Shown: positions 1-8,439 of the stretch, in pieces
How the letters are laid out: each line of letters opens with the position of its first letter
How positions within the stretch are numbered: the first letter of the stretch is position 1
Source: VRUE01 sp963745915
Lineage (GTDB): Bacteria > Actinomycetota > Thermoleophilia > Solirubrobacterales > 70-9
Direction of reading: 5' to 3'
Length of the DNA: 64,000 nucleotides
NCBI GenBank assembly: GCA_963745915.1
Contig: CAVUZA010000002.1
Span: 1,364,001 to 1,428,000, forward strand
Program-made: the position numbers and the translations under genes
Notes under the pieces: generated by a model
Seen by the model: the letters and a program-made list of their open reading frames with translations, nothing else
The model's database searches: none
What the model was told of the DNA's origin: nothing

Positions 1-50
1 TCGGTGGTGAAGCCGCGCGACACGCATCCTGGCCAGTAGGCGAGCTTCAT
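1..50 (-). CDS. CCG-domain (HdrB-like) subunit of type-E succinate dehydrogenase, N-terminus only
   Basis: Only the first 16 or so residues are in the window. They read MKLAYWPGCVSRGFTTE, the usual opening of the cysteine-rich CCG-domain proteins related to heterodisulfide reductase subunit B. In type-E succinate:quinone reductases this subunit (SdhE/SdhC-like) replaces the cytochrome b anchor and passes electrons to quinone. The ATG overlaps the TGA of sdhB as ATGA, so the two are translationally coupled in a sdhA-sdhB-sdhE order. The remainder lies beyond the left edge. Family assignment is an inference from a short N-terminus plus position. Confidence 0.7.
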   Translation of the reverse strand, partial: MKLAYWPGCVSRGFTT

Positions 51-1217
51 ACCTTCTCCTCCGTCTCGGTCTCGTCGGGCTCGGGCTCGACGTCGTCCTC
101 GCCCGTGATGTAGAGGTTGAGTTCCTCGCGGTGCTCCTCGGCGTGGGCGTAGATCGCCTTCACCTCGTCCTGGGCGCCGCCGGGCAGCTTCGGGTGAACG
201 CCGGGGATCACCTTCGCCGGCGAGCGGGCCTTGCCGGACCTGATCGCGCGCAGGACCGTCGGCAGCGACTCGACCAGGCCCTTGATCGCGGCCTTCGTCG
301 GTTTCAGCTTGCCCTTGATGCCGGGCGCGTAGGACTCCTGCACCAGCAGCGCCTCGTCGTTGGTGCCCTTCTTCTCGATCATCTTGACGAAGGCGTTGAC
401 GTGGTTCTCGCCGTTGTTGACGTCGGGGACCTCGTGCTCGCCGGCTTTGCGGCGCAGGCGCATGATCTGGTCCATCGGCGCCACGCCCTTGGGGCAGGCG
501 TCGACGCAGGCTGAAGCAGTGGGTGCAGTCGTAGATCCCGTGCGGGTCGTTGGCCAGGTCGTGCAGCCGCTCGGTGGTCTCGGCGTCGCGCGGGTCGCCG
601 ACGAAGCGGTAGGCCTTGGCCAGCGCCGCCGGGCCGATGAAGTCCGGGTCGGCTTCCATCGAGAGGCAGGAGGAGACGCAGGCGCCGCACTGGATGCAGG
701 CCATCGACTGGGTGATGTCGATCATCGACTCGGGCTCGACCACGTACTCGCGCTCGGGCGCCTCGCCGTGCGGCAGCAGCCAGGGGGTGACGCGGCGGAT
801 CTTGGTCCAGTGGGTCGACTCCATGTCGGTGATCAGGTCCTTGATCACCGGCATGTTGCCCATCGGTTCGACCACGATCGGGGTGGACGTGCCGTCCCCC
901 GGGTGCCCGTTATGACCTCCCTGGGACGGCACGTCTGGGGAGACGGAGGCTTTCTTCTCGGCCAGCTCCTGGGCCTCGCCGATCTGGGTCTTGCAGCCGA
1001 GGCCGGACTGGCCGTTGATCTTCATCCCGCAGGAGCCGCAGATCGCCGCCCGGCAGGAGCAGCGCACCGAGAGCGAGCCGTCGTCGCGGTCCCTGGCCTG
1101 CAGCAGGCCGTCGAGGACCGAGAGCGAGGGGTCGAGGTCGACGTCGAACTGCTCCCAGTAGGGACCCTCGCCACTCTCGGGCTGGTACCGGCGGACTTTC
1201 AGCGTGTAGTTGGCCAT
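47..1217 (-). pseudogene. sdhB: Succinate dehydrogenase/fumarate reductase iron-sulfur subunit, frameshifted
   Basis: This is the iron-sulfur subunit that carries electrons from the SdhA flavin to the quinone-reducing subunit. It starts MANYTLKVRRYQ and shows the [2Fe-2S] motif CSCRAAICGSC...GC, then CIQCGACVSSC. The third cluster motif should read CTHCFSCVDACPKG, but the frame breaks inside it: there is one extra base in CAGGCTG at 507-513, and removing it restores the motif and joins the rest of the protein to the stop at 47. The total length is one base over a multiple of three. A 52-bp palindrome (885-936) adds about 17 residues in frame before IVVEPMGNMPVIKDL. The gene follows sdhA after 10 bases. 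Either the base is a sequence error or the gene is recently broken; a lone broken sdhB in an otherwise intact operon favours error. Confidence 0.85.
885..936. repeat. In-frame palindromic element inside sdhB (copy 1)
   Basis: Thirteen-base perfect inverted arms, GACGTGCCGTCCC at 886-898 and GGGACGGCACGTC at 923-935, enclose a 24-base loop. Read on the gene strand it encodes DVPSQGGHNGHPGDGTS within SdhB. The same element, in the same reading frame, lies at 19227-19278 in an unrelated gene. Residues on either side match ordinary SdhB, so this looks like an insertion between the N-terminal and C-terminal iron-sulfur domains. Confidence 0.9.
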
Positions 1218-1227
1218 CGGCGTCCTC

Positions 1228-2916
1228 TCAGTACTTTCGCTCTTCCGGTTCCCACTGGGTGATCGTCACCTCTGAGTATGAGATCTCCGGACCGTCGTCG
1301 CCCAGCTGCAGGTCGATGTGCTTGAGCCACTCCTCGTCGTTGCGCTCGGGGAAGTCGGTCCTGTACTGGGCGCCGCGGCTCTCCTTGCGCTCCAGCGCGG
1401 CGACGCAGGTCGCCTCGGCGTTGTCGAGCATGTAGCCGAGCTCGATCGCGCCGAGCAGGTCCTGGTTGAAGACCGAGCCCTTGTCGTCGACGTAGGCGCT
1501 CTCGGCCTCGCCCTTCAGCCGCCGCACGGTCTCCAGCGCCTCGGCGATCCCGGCCTCGTCGCGGAAGACGGCGACCTTGGCGTCCATGATCTCGCCCAGC
1601 TCGCGCTTGATCTCCGAGACGCGGCGGCCCGAGCCCTTCTCGCGGGCGAGGATCGCGTCGACCTGGGCCTGCTCGCCCTCGAGCACCGAGCGCGAGGGCC
1701 GCGAGCCCTCGATCCGCTTGGCGCGGGCGGCAGCGTCGGCGCCGGAGCGGCGGCCGAAGATCAGCGTGTCGAGCAGCGAGTTGGCGCCCAGCCGGTTGCC
1801 GCCGTGGACCGAGACGCAGGCGGTCTCGCCGGCGGCGTAGAGGCCGGGGATCTCGGTGCGGCCGTCGACGTCGGTCTTGACGCCGCCCATCGTGTAGTGG
1901 TTGCCGGGCTTGATCCGGATCGGTTCGCGGGTGATGTCGACGCCGGCGAAGTCGCGGCCGACGAGGACGATCTCGCGCAGCGCCTCGTGTACGCGCTTCT
2001 TCGGCACCACGGTGATGTCGAGCGCCACGGTCCCGTCCTCGAAGCCGCGGCCCTCGTTGATCTCGGTCTGCTCGGCGCGCGAGACCACGTCGCGCGAGGC
2101 GAGCTCCATCTTGTTCGGCGCGTAGCGCTCCATGAAGCGTTCGCCCTTGGCGTTGAGCAGGTGGGCGCCCTCGCCGCGGGCGCCCTCGGTGATCAGGAAG
2201 CCCTTGCCCGCCAGCGTCGTCGGGTGGTACTGGATCATCTCCATGTCCATCAGCTTCGCCCCGGCCCGGTAGGCCATCGCGATCCCGTCGCCGGTGCAGA
2301 TCAGGGCGTTGGTGGTCGGCTGCCAGACCTGGCCGTTGCCGCCGCAGGCGAGGATCACGGCCTTGGCGCTGAACAGCTCCATCGAGCCGTCGGCGACGTT
2401 GCGGGTGACGACCCCGCAGCACTCGCCCTGCTCGTCGAGCGCCAGCGCCGTGCAGAACCACTCCTCGTAGCGGGCGACCTGCTCGGAGTGCTTCATCAGC
2501 TGCTCGTAGAGCACGTGCATGATCGCCTGGCCGGTGATGTCGGCGACGTAGTAGGTGCGGGCGGCCGAGGCGCCGCCGAAGGCGCGGGTGCCGAGCTTGC
2601 CCTCCTCGTTGCGGTGGAAGGTGACGCCGAGGTGCTCGAGGTGGAGGATCTCCTCCGGCGCCTCTTCGCACATGACCGAGATCGCGTCCTGGTCGCCGAG
2701 GTAGTCGGAGCCCTTGACCGTGTCGAAGGCGTGCGACTCCCAGGAGTCGCCCGGGTTGAGGGCGGCGTTGATTCCGCCCTGGGCGGCGTTGGAGTGCGAG
2801 CGGACCGGGTGGACCTTGCTCAGCAGCCCGACCGAGACCCCCTGCTCGGCGGCGGCCAGGGCGGCCCGCTGTCCGGCCAGCCCGGCGCCGATCACCAGTA
2901 CGTCATGCGTAGGCAC
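1228..2916 (-). CDS. sdhA: Succinate dehydrogenase/fumarate reductase flavoprotein subunit
   Basis: This FAD-containing subunit oxidises succinate to fumarate in the TCA cycle at the cytoplasmic face of the membrane. The 562-residue protein opens with the dinucleotide-binding motif GAGLAGQRAAL, followed by the flavin-linking region HSNAAQGG, the substrate motif QYHPT, RGEGAHLLN, HYTMGG and the C-terminal GGNRLGANSLLD. Length is normal for the family. It heads a minus-strand operon with sdhB and the HdrB-like gene. Its start at 2916 faces the site-2 protease gene across an intergenic region carrying an inverted repeat (2936-2965). Confidence 0.96.
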   Translation of the reverse strand: MPTHDVLVIGAGLAGQRAALAAAEQGVSVGLLSKVHPVRSHSNAAQGGINAALNPGDSWESHAFDTVKGSDYLGDQDAISVMCEEAPEEILHLEHLGVTFHRNEEGKLGTRAFGGASAARTYYVADITGQAIMHVLYEQLMKHSEQVARYEEWFCTALALDEQGECCGVVTRNVADGSMELFSAKAVILACGGNGQVWQPTTNALICTGDGIAMAYRAGAKLMDMEMIQYHPTTLAGKGFLITEGARGEGAHLLNAKGERFMERYAPNKMELASRDVVSRAEQTEINEGRGFEDGTVALDITVVPKKRVHEALREIVLVGRDFAGVDITREPIRIKPGNHYTMGGVKTDVDGRTEIPGLYAAGETACVSVHGGNRLGANSLLDTLIFGRRSGADAAARAKRIEGSRPSRSVLEGEQAQVDAILAREKGSGRRVSEIKRELGEIMDAKVAVFRDEAGIAEALETVRRLKGEAESAYVDDKGSVFNQDLLGAIELGYMLDNAEATCVAALERKESRGAQYRTDFPERNDEEWLKHIDLQLGDDGPEISYSEVTITQWEPEERKY

Positions 2917-2935
2917 GGGCGAGCACTCTATAGAG

Positions 2936-2965
2936 CCGAAATCCGAGCGCGAAGTCGGATTTCGG
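2936..2965. repeat. Inverted repeat in the sdhA/protease divergent intergenic region
   Basis: Eleven-base perfect arms CCGAAATCCGA and TCGGATTTCGG are separated by 8 bases. They lie between the sdhA start (2916) and the protease start (3003). The palindrome CTCTATAGAG lies just to the left (about 2926-2935). The site could be an operator for either gene or a member of the hairpin class seen across the window. Confidence 0.7.
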
Positions 2966-3002
2966 ATCGGTGGAGGGGTGTGGCGCCCCGTACCATGGAG
3001 CG

Positions 3003-4166
3003 ATGCTCGGCGGCGGCTCGATCACCCTCTTCCACGTGCGCGGGATTCGCATCGCGGTCGACTGGTCGTGGTTCCTGATCCTCTTCCTCGTCATCTTCTG
3101 GCTCTCGCGCTTCTACGGCGACGTGCTGGGGGAGAGCGGCAGCGACTCGACCCCGTTCCTGCTCGCCGTGCTCAGCGCCGCCGGCTTCTTCGGCTCGATC
3201 GTCCTGCACGAGCTCGGCCACGCCTTCACCGCGCAGCGGCACGGGATCGGCATCTCCTCGATCCAGCTCTGGATCTTCGGCGGCATGGCGCGCATGGACC
3301 GCGAATCCGACAGCCCGGGGACCGAGTTCAAGGTCGCCGTCGCCGGGCCGCTGGTGACGCTGGCGATCGTCGTCGTCCTCACCGCGGTCGGGCTGGCGGC
3401 GGTCGGCCCCGGCGAGTTCCGCGACGCGGTCCTGATCGAGTCCGGCTCGGGGGTCTCGGGGGCGATGGCGATGGTCGGCTGGCTGGCCTCGATCAACCTG
3501 CTGGTCCTCGTCTTCAACCTGCTGCCCGCCTTCCCGATGGACGGCGGCCGGATCGCGCGGGCGATCGCCTGGCGCTGGACCGGCGACCGTAACTCGGCGA
3601 CCCGCTTCGCCGCCGGCCTCGGCCGCGCCTTCGCCTGGATCTTCATCGGCGGCGGCCTGCTGCTGATCGTCAACGGCGCCGCCTTCAGCGGCATCTGGCT
3701 GGTCCTGATCGGCTTCGTCATCAACGGCGCCGCCAAGGGGGCGGCGATGCAGACGGCGGTCACCGGCCGCATCTCCGAGCTGCGCGTCGCCGACGTGATG
3801 GACCGCGAGCCGGTCGCGATCCCCGACGAGATCAGCGTCGAACAGGCCCTCGACGAGTACTTCCTCCGCTACCGCTGGCCCTGGTTCCCCGTGGTCGACG
3901 CCGCCCACCACTTCCTCGGCCTGGTGGTCAAAGACAAGGCCGACGAGGTGCCGGAGACCTCGCGCGCCAGCTCGCACGTTGCCGACCTGCTCGAGCGCGA
4001 CGACGGCAGCTTCCAGGTCCGCGACGACGCCCCCCTGGACAGCCTGCTCGCCAACCGCGCCATGCGCCGCTTCGGCGCGGTGATGGCGGTCGACGCCAGC
4101 GGCCGCCTCTCCGGCGTGATCACCGCTGAGCAGGTGGGGCGAGCGCTGCGCGACGCCTCCTCGTAG
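3003..4166 (+). CDS. Site-2-type zinc metalloprotease (M50) with CBS domains
   Basis: This integral membrane protease of the S2P/SpoIVFB group cleaves substrates within the membrane. The protein opens MLGGGSITLFHVRGI, typical of the family. The zinc motif HELGH is at about residues 69-73, and the second metal-ligand segment NLLPAFPMDGGR follows near residue 172. At least five hydrophobic segments are visible before a cytoplasmic tail from about residue 255 that resembles a CBS pair (VADVMDREPVAIPDEISVEQAL). The start is placed at ATG 3003 because it gives the family N-terminus; an in-frame ATG 33 bases upstream is less likely. Substrate unknown. Confidence 0.9.
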   Translation: MLGGGSITLFHVRGIRIAVDWSWFLILFLVIFWLSRFYGDVLGESGSDSTPFLLAVLSAAGFFGSIVLHELGHAFTAQRHGIGISSIQLWIFGGMARMDRESDSPGTEFKVAVAGPLVTLAIVVVLTAVGLAAVGPGEFRDAVLIESGSGVSGAMAMVGWLASINLLVLVFNLLPAFPMDGGRIARAIAWRWTGDRNSATRFAAGLGRAFAWIFIGGGLLLIVNGAAFSGIWLVLIGFVINGAAKGAAMQTAVTGRISELRVADVMDREPVAIPDEISVEQALDEYFLRYRWPWFPVVDAAHHFLGLVVKDKADEVPETSRASSHVADLLERDDGSFQVRDDAPLDSLLANRAMRRFGAVMAVDASGRLSGVITAEQVGRALRDASS

Positions 4167-4195
4167 GCTGGTGCCCTGACGCCAGCGCCCGGATG

Positions 4196-4795
4196 TCAGG
4201 CGGCAGCGAGCGCTGCCAGGGCGCCCTGGGCCGCCGCGGTGAGGCGCTCGACGCTCGGCGGGTCGGCGGGGTCGAGCGCCCAGCGGACGAGCAGGCCGTC
4301 GAAGAGGGCGATGATCAGGGTCGCCACGGCTTCGGCGTCGACCTCCTCCCCCCCGACCTCGGCGAAGGCGTCGCGCACGGTGGCTGCGATCGCCCGGTGG
4401 AAGTCCTCGTAGCTCGCCCTCATCGTGGCGCGCAGGTCCTCGGAGCGGGGCACCTGCGCCCATGCCTCGAGCGCGGCGGCGACCAGCGAGCGGTTCTCCT
4501 CGAGGCTGTCGGTGACGCCGGCGAGGCCGCGCCGCAGGCGCTCCAGGGGGGCCGCCGGCCCGGGCTCGGCGGCGAGCGCCACCAGCGGCTTCAGCCAACG
4601 CTGGAAGGCCTCGGCGACGGCGACGTTGAGCAGCGCCTCCTTGGAGCCGAAGTGGTAGCCGATCGAGGCCAGGTTGGTGCCCGAGGCGGCGACCAGGTCG
4701 CGCGAGGTGGTGCGCGCGTAGCCCCGGTCCTGGAGGCAGGCGATCGCCGCCTCCAGGAGGAGCTCTCTGTGACCACCCTCACGCTCGCTCGGCAT
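4196..4795 (-). CDS. TetR family transcriptional regulator
   Basis: This 199-residue DNA-binding repressor has an N-terminal helix-turn-helix (about residues 10-55) with YARTTSRDLVAASGTNLASIGYHFGSK, the TetR recognition-helix pattern, followed by an all-helical ligand domain. It is transcribed divergently from the large MMPL exporter, and two matching palindromes lie in the 62-base gap. It most likely represses itself and the exporter until the ligand appears. The ligand cannot be read from sequence. Confidence 0.92.
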   Translation of the reverse strand: MPSEREGGHRELLLEAAIACLQDRGYARTTSRDLVAASGTNLASIGYHFGSKEALLNVAVAEAFQRWLKPLVALAAEPGPAAPLERLRRGLAGVTDSLEENRSLVAAALEAWAQVPRSEDLRATMRASYEDFHRAIAATVRDAFAEVGGEEVDAEAVATLIIALFDGLLVRWALDPADPPSVERLTAAAQGALAALAAA

Positions 4796-4807
4796 AGTCA
4801 GAGGCTA

Positions 4808-4840
4808 CTATACGGCTGTATAGATTCATACGGACGTATG
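4808..4840. promoter_or_regulatory. Tandem TetR operators between the regulator and MMPL exporter
   Basis: Two perfect inverted repeats lie side by side: CTATAC-GGCT-GTATAG at 4808-4823 and CATACG-GA-CGTATG at 4827-4840. Both contain ATACGGnnGTAT, and their centres are 18 bases apart, so they look like two binding sites for the divergent TetR protein. The exporter start follows 17 bases later, preceded by the ribosome binding site GGGAGG. Confidence 0.75.
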
Positions 4841-4857
4841 TTTAACGGGAGGTCGCG

Positions 4858-7800
4858 ATGGATCGCGAACCGCGCCAGCCGAAGAGACGCCGCCCCCGGG
4901 CGGCGGACGGCGTGCGACCCGCCTCCCACGCCTGGCTCACGCTGGTCACCTGGGTGGCCGTCATCGCCGCCCTGGCGCTGCTCGGTGCCGGGATCGCCGA
5001 GCGCCTGACGCCGAGCACGCTGCTCGTTCCCGGAACGCCGTCGGCCCGCGCCCAGGCGATGCTCGAGCGCCAGTTCGGCAACTCGGTGACGGTGACGGTC
5101 CTCCTGCGCGGGCCGGCGAGCGCGATCGACAGGCAGGGACCGCGCCTGGTCGCCGCCCTCCGCCGCGAGGGCCGGGTGCAGGTGATGGCGCCCTGGGGCG
5201 CCGGAGAGGCGCCGGCCAGCCTCAGGCCCCGCCCCGGCGCGGCGCTGATCGTGGCCGGTTTCCAGCGCCCCGACTCGGTGGCGCTGACCGACGTGGTTCC
5301 CGACGCGCAGCGGGTCGTCGCCGCCAACGTGCACCGGCCGCTGCGCGCCGACGTCGGCGGCCTGGCCGCGGTCGGCCTGGCGCTCCAGGAGAACGCGCTC
5401 GAGGCCACCCATCGCGCCGAGCTGCTCGTCGCGCCGATCCTGATCCTCGTCCTGCTGCTCGTCTTCCGCAGCCCGGTGGCGGCGGCGATCCCGCTGCTGA
5501 TGGGGGCGTCCACCGTCCTCGCCGGGCGCGGCCTGCTGCTGCTCGTCGCCGGCGTGATGCCGATCAACGCGCTCGCCGTCTCGGTCGCCTCGATGATGGG
5601 CCTGGCGCTCGGTGTCGACTACGCCCTGCTGATGGTCTCGCGCTTCCGCCAGGAGCGCGACGGCGGCGCCGGCACCGACGCCGCGCTCGAGGTGGCCGCG
5701 CGGGCCGCGGGGCGGACGATCGTCTTCGCCGGCGGCATCCTGGCGCTGGCGATGCTGGCGGCGGCGCTGATCGCCCCCGGAGACCTGCTCAGCTCGGTCG
5801 CCGCCGGCGTCATGGTCTCGGCACTGCTCAGCGTGCTGCTGGCGATCTCCCTGCTGCCGGCGCTGATCCGCGTGGTGGCGCCGCACCTGGAGCGCTGGCG
5901 CCTGCCGTCGCTCGGCCACGGTGGCCGCCTGCTCGGCCTCGCCTCGGCGCTGGTCGCCCGCCCGTGGATCGCGATCCCGCTGATCGTCGGCGCGATGGTG
6001 GCGATCGCGGCGCCGGCCGGAGCGCTGACGATCGGCCCGCCCGACGCGCGCCAGCTGCCGCCGTCGGACCCGACCCGGAAGGGATTCGAGGCGCTGCGGC
6101 GCGAGATCGGCCCCGGCTGGGCGGCGCCGATCGCGATCGTCGCCACGGCGCGCGACGGGGTGATCTCCGAGCGCGGGCGGCTGGCGCAGGTGTCCCGCTG
6201 GCAGGAACGGGTCGCCCGCGACCCGGCCGTGGAGGCGGTGATCGGCCCGGCTTCGCTGCGCGAGGCCGAGGCCGCCCTGGCGGGGGCGCGCCGCGCCTAC
6301 CGCTCAGCGCCGCAGAAGCTGGCGCGGGCGCAGCGTGGTATCGCCTCGCTGCGCTCGGGGCTGCACGAGGCGGGCAGCGGCGTCGCCGAGTTGCGCGCCG
6401 GGCTTGGCTCGGCCGCCGACGGCGCCGGCACGATCGCCGCCAGGACGCGCGACGCGGAGAGCGGCGCCCGGCAGCTCGAGCGCGGGCTCGGCCGCGCCGA
6501 CGCCGGGGCGCAGCGCCTCGCGGCCGGCCTCGACCGCGCCCTGCGCGGCGCCCGCAACCTGGTCGCGGGCCAGCGCCGGCTCAGCCGGGGAGCGATGCGG
6601 CTGGCCCGGGGCGCGCGCGAGCTCGACCGGACGCTGCGTGCCTCGCTCGGGGAGGTGCGCGCGGTCGGTGCCCAGCTGCGCGCCTGGTCGGAATGGCTGC
6701 GCTCGCTGCGCACCCCGACCGAGATGGCGGCGCAGCGCCTCGAGCGCGCCGTGCGCGAGCTGGAAGCGATGACCGTCGGCCGCGAAGACCCGCGCTACGA
6801 GCGCCTGCTCGAGGCGATCGGCGAAGCCGCGGTCCTGGTCGGCCTGCCCGAAGGCGCCGTCCCCGCGACGGGCGAGCCGCTGCTGCCCGAGGGCGTCACC
6901 GCCTCGCTGACCGCGCAGATCGTCGGCGTCCAGGAGCGCCTCGCCGGCTCGGTCGAATCGCTGGCCGAGATGCCCACCCAGATCGAACGGCTCGCCGAAG
7001 GCGTCGGGCGGCTCAGCGCCGGCGCCGGCGAAGTCGCGGCCGGCGCGCGGCGCTCGGAGCGCGGCGGGCGTTCGCTCAGCCACGCCCTGCGCAGCCTGGC
7101 TCGCGGCGGCCACCGCCTCGACCGCGGCCTCGCCGACGCCCGCGGCGGCGGCACCCGCCTCGCCGACGGCCTCGCCGCGATCGCCGCCGGTGCCGACGGC
7201 CTCTCGGGCGGGCTGCGCGATGGCGAGGCGCGCAGCGGGGCGCTGGCGGGCGGCCTGGCCGGCGCCGACCGGCCGCTGGGCCGCTACGCAACGGTGCTGC
7301 GCGGCTACCGGGGCGACCTCGGCCAGCTGCGCTCCGCCGCGCCGGGGGCGATCGACTCCGGCTACCTGATGCTGACGGCACTGGACGGGACGGTGCCGCG
7401 GATGCGCGAGCAGATCGCGCAGCTCGTCAACCTCGACAGCGGCGGCGAGGCGGTCCGCATGCTGGTCGTGCCGGCCTCCGGCCCGAACGCGACCCGCACC
7501 CAGCGCCTCGAGCGGCGGCTGCGCGGGATGCTGCCCGGCCTCGCCCGCGCCAGCGGCACCCAGGTGGGGATCGGCGAGGGGGCCCAGGTGCTCGCCGACT
7601 ACACCGACGCCACCATGGCCCGCCTCCCCCTGCTCGTCGGCGCGCTCTCCCTGGTCTCGGTCCTGATGCTGATCCTGGTGCTGCGCTCGCTGGCCCTGCC
7701 GCTGGTTGCCGTCGCGCTCAACCTGCTGACGATCACGGCCGCCTTCGGCGCGCTCGAGCTCTTCTTCGGCCTCGACCTGCTGGTCGGCCCGCACTACATA

Positions 7801-8439
7801 GACGCGATCTCGGCGGCCGGGGTGCTGACGATCATGTTCGTCCTCTCGGTCGACTACGAGGTCTTCCTGCTGACCCGGATGCGGGAGGCGTGGCTGGCGA
7901 GCGGCGACAGCCTCTACGCGATCGATCACGGCCTGCGTCGCACGGCGGGCGTGATCACCGGCGCGGCGGCGATCATGAGCTCGGTCTTCCTCGCCTTCGC
8001 CACCGCCGAGATCGCCTCGCTGCAGCAGTTCGGCGCCGGGTTGACCTTCGCGATCCTGCTCGACGCGACCGTGATCAGGCTGATCCTGCTGCCGGCGATC
8101 ATGCGCGCCCTCGGCCCGCGCGCCTGGTGGTTGCCGCGCTGGCTCGAGCGCGGTCTGCCCGCATTCGATCACGGCGCCCCTCCGCCACCGCCCGAACCGC
8201 CATCCAACGACGGCCGTCGCGAAGCGCTCGGCAGCTGGGCGCGTTCGATCGCCGATCCCACCCTCAGCAGCGAGCGCAAGCGAGGCAGCGGCAGATCAGG
8301 CGGCCGGCATGTGCCGCCCGATGATGCGACCGAAGTCCGTGCCCGCCGGCAGGGTGCCGAAGGCGTAGCCCCAATCGCCGGTCAGGCGGGTGGTGCAGAA
8401 GGCGTCGGCGACGGCGGGGTCGCCGTAGCGGACGAGTAG
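4858..8439 (+). CDS. Very large MMPL/RND-family exporter with long central heptad-rich domain
   Basis: This 1193-residue membrane protein of the MMPL branch of RND transporters probably exports lipids or drugs by proton antiport. It has an N-terminal membrane segment (about 20-45), a first MMPL membrane block (about 180-340, with MGLALGVDYALLMVSRFRQE), and a second block (about 910-1100, with FVLSVDYEVFLLTRMRE). Between them lies an unusual insert of about 400 residues made of repeated Gly-Ala-x-x-Leu heptads (GA..L..GL) resembling the extracytoplasmic stalk of YhgE/Pip proteins. The last 50 or so residues read antisense through the end of the neighbouring acyl-CoA dehydrogenase gene, so the original stop may have been lost. 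TetR sites lie directly upstream. Confidence 0.9.
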   Translation: MDREPRQPKRRRPRAADGVRPASHAWLTLVTWVAVIAALALLGAGIAERLTPSTLLVPGTPSARAQAMLERQFGNSVTVTVLLRGPASAIDRQGPRLVAALRREGRVQVMAPWGAGEAPASLRPRPGAALIVAGFQRPDSVALTDVVPDAQRVVAANVHRPLRADVGGLAAVGLALQENALEATHRAELLVAPILILVLLLVFRSPVAAAIPLLMGASTVLAGRGLLLLVAGVMPINALAVSVASMMGLALGVDYALLMVSRFRQERDGGAGTDAALEVAARAAGRTIVFAGGILALAMLAAALIAPGDLLSSVAAGVMVSALLSVLLAISLLPALIRVVAPHLERWRLPSLGHGGRLLGLASALVARPWIAIPLIVGAMVAIAAPAGALTIGPPDARQLPPSDPTRKGFEALRREIGPGWAAPIAIVATARDGVISERGRLAQVSRWQERVARDPAVEAVIGPASLREAEAALAGARRAYRSAPQKLARAQRGIASLRSGLHEAGSGVAELRAGLGSAADGAGTIAARTRDAESGARQLERGLGRADAGAQRLAAGLDRALRGARNLVAGQRRLSRGAMRLARGARELDRTLRASLGEVRAVGAQLRAWSEWLRSLRTPTEMAAQRLERAVRELEAMTVGREDPRYERLLEAIGEAAVLVGLPEGAVPATGEPLLPEGVTASLTAQIVGVQERLAGSVESLAEMPTQIERLAEGVGRLSAGAGEVAAGARRSERGGRSLSHALRSLARGGHRLDRGLADARGGGTRLADGLAAIAAGADGLSGGLRDGEARSGALAGGLAGADRPLGRYATVLRGYRGDLGQLRSAAPGAIDSGYLMLTALDGTVPRMREQIAQLVNLDSGGEAVRMLVVPASGPNATRTQRLERRLRGMLPGLARASGTQVGIGEGAQVLADYTDATMARLPLLVGALSLVSVLMLILVLRSLALPLVAVALNLLTITAAFGALELFFGLDLLVGPHYIDAISAAGVLTIMFVLSVDYEVFLLTRMREAWLASGDSLYAIDHGLRRTAGVITGAAAIMSSVFLAFATAEIASLQQFGAGLTFAILLDATVIRLILLPAIMRALGPRAWWLPRWLERGLPAFDHGAPPPPPEPPSNDGRREALGSWARSIADPTLSSERKRGSGRSGGRHVPPDDATEVRARRQGAEGVAPIAGQAGGAEGVGDGGVAVADE

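Noticed and set aside
2928..4598. Long minus-strand frame opposite the site-2 protease gene
   Set aside because: It is rich in Arg, Asp and Gly with no family pattern and mirrors the codons of the protease gene, as expected for antisense frames in GC-rich DNA.
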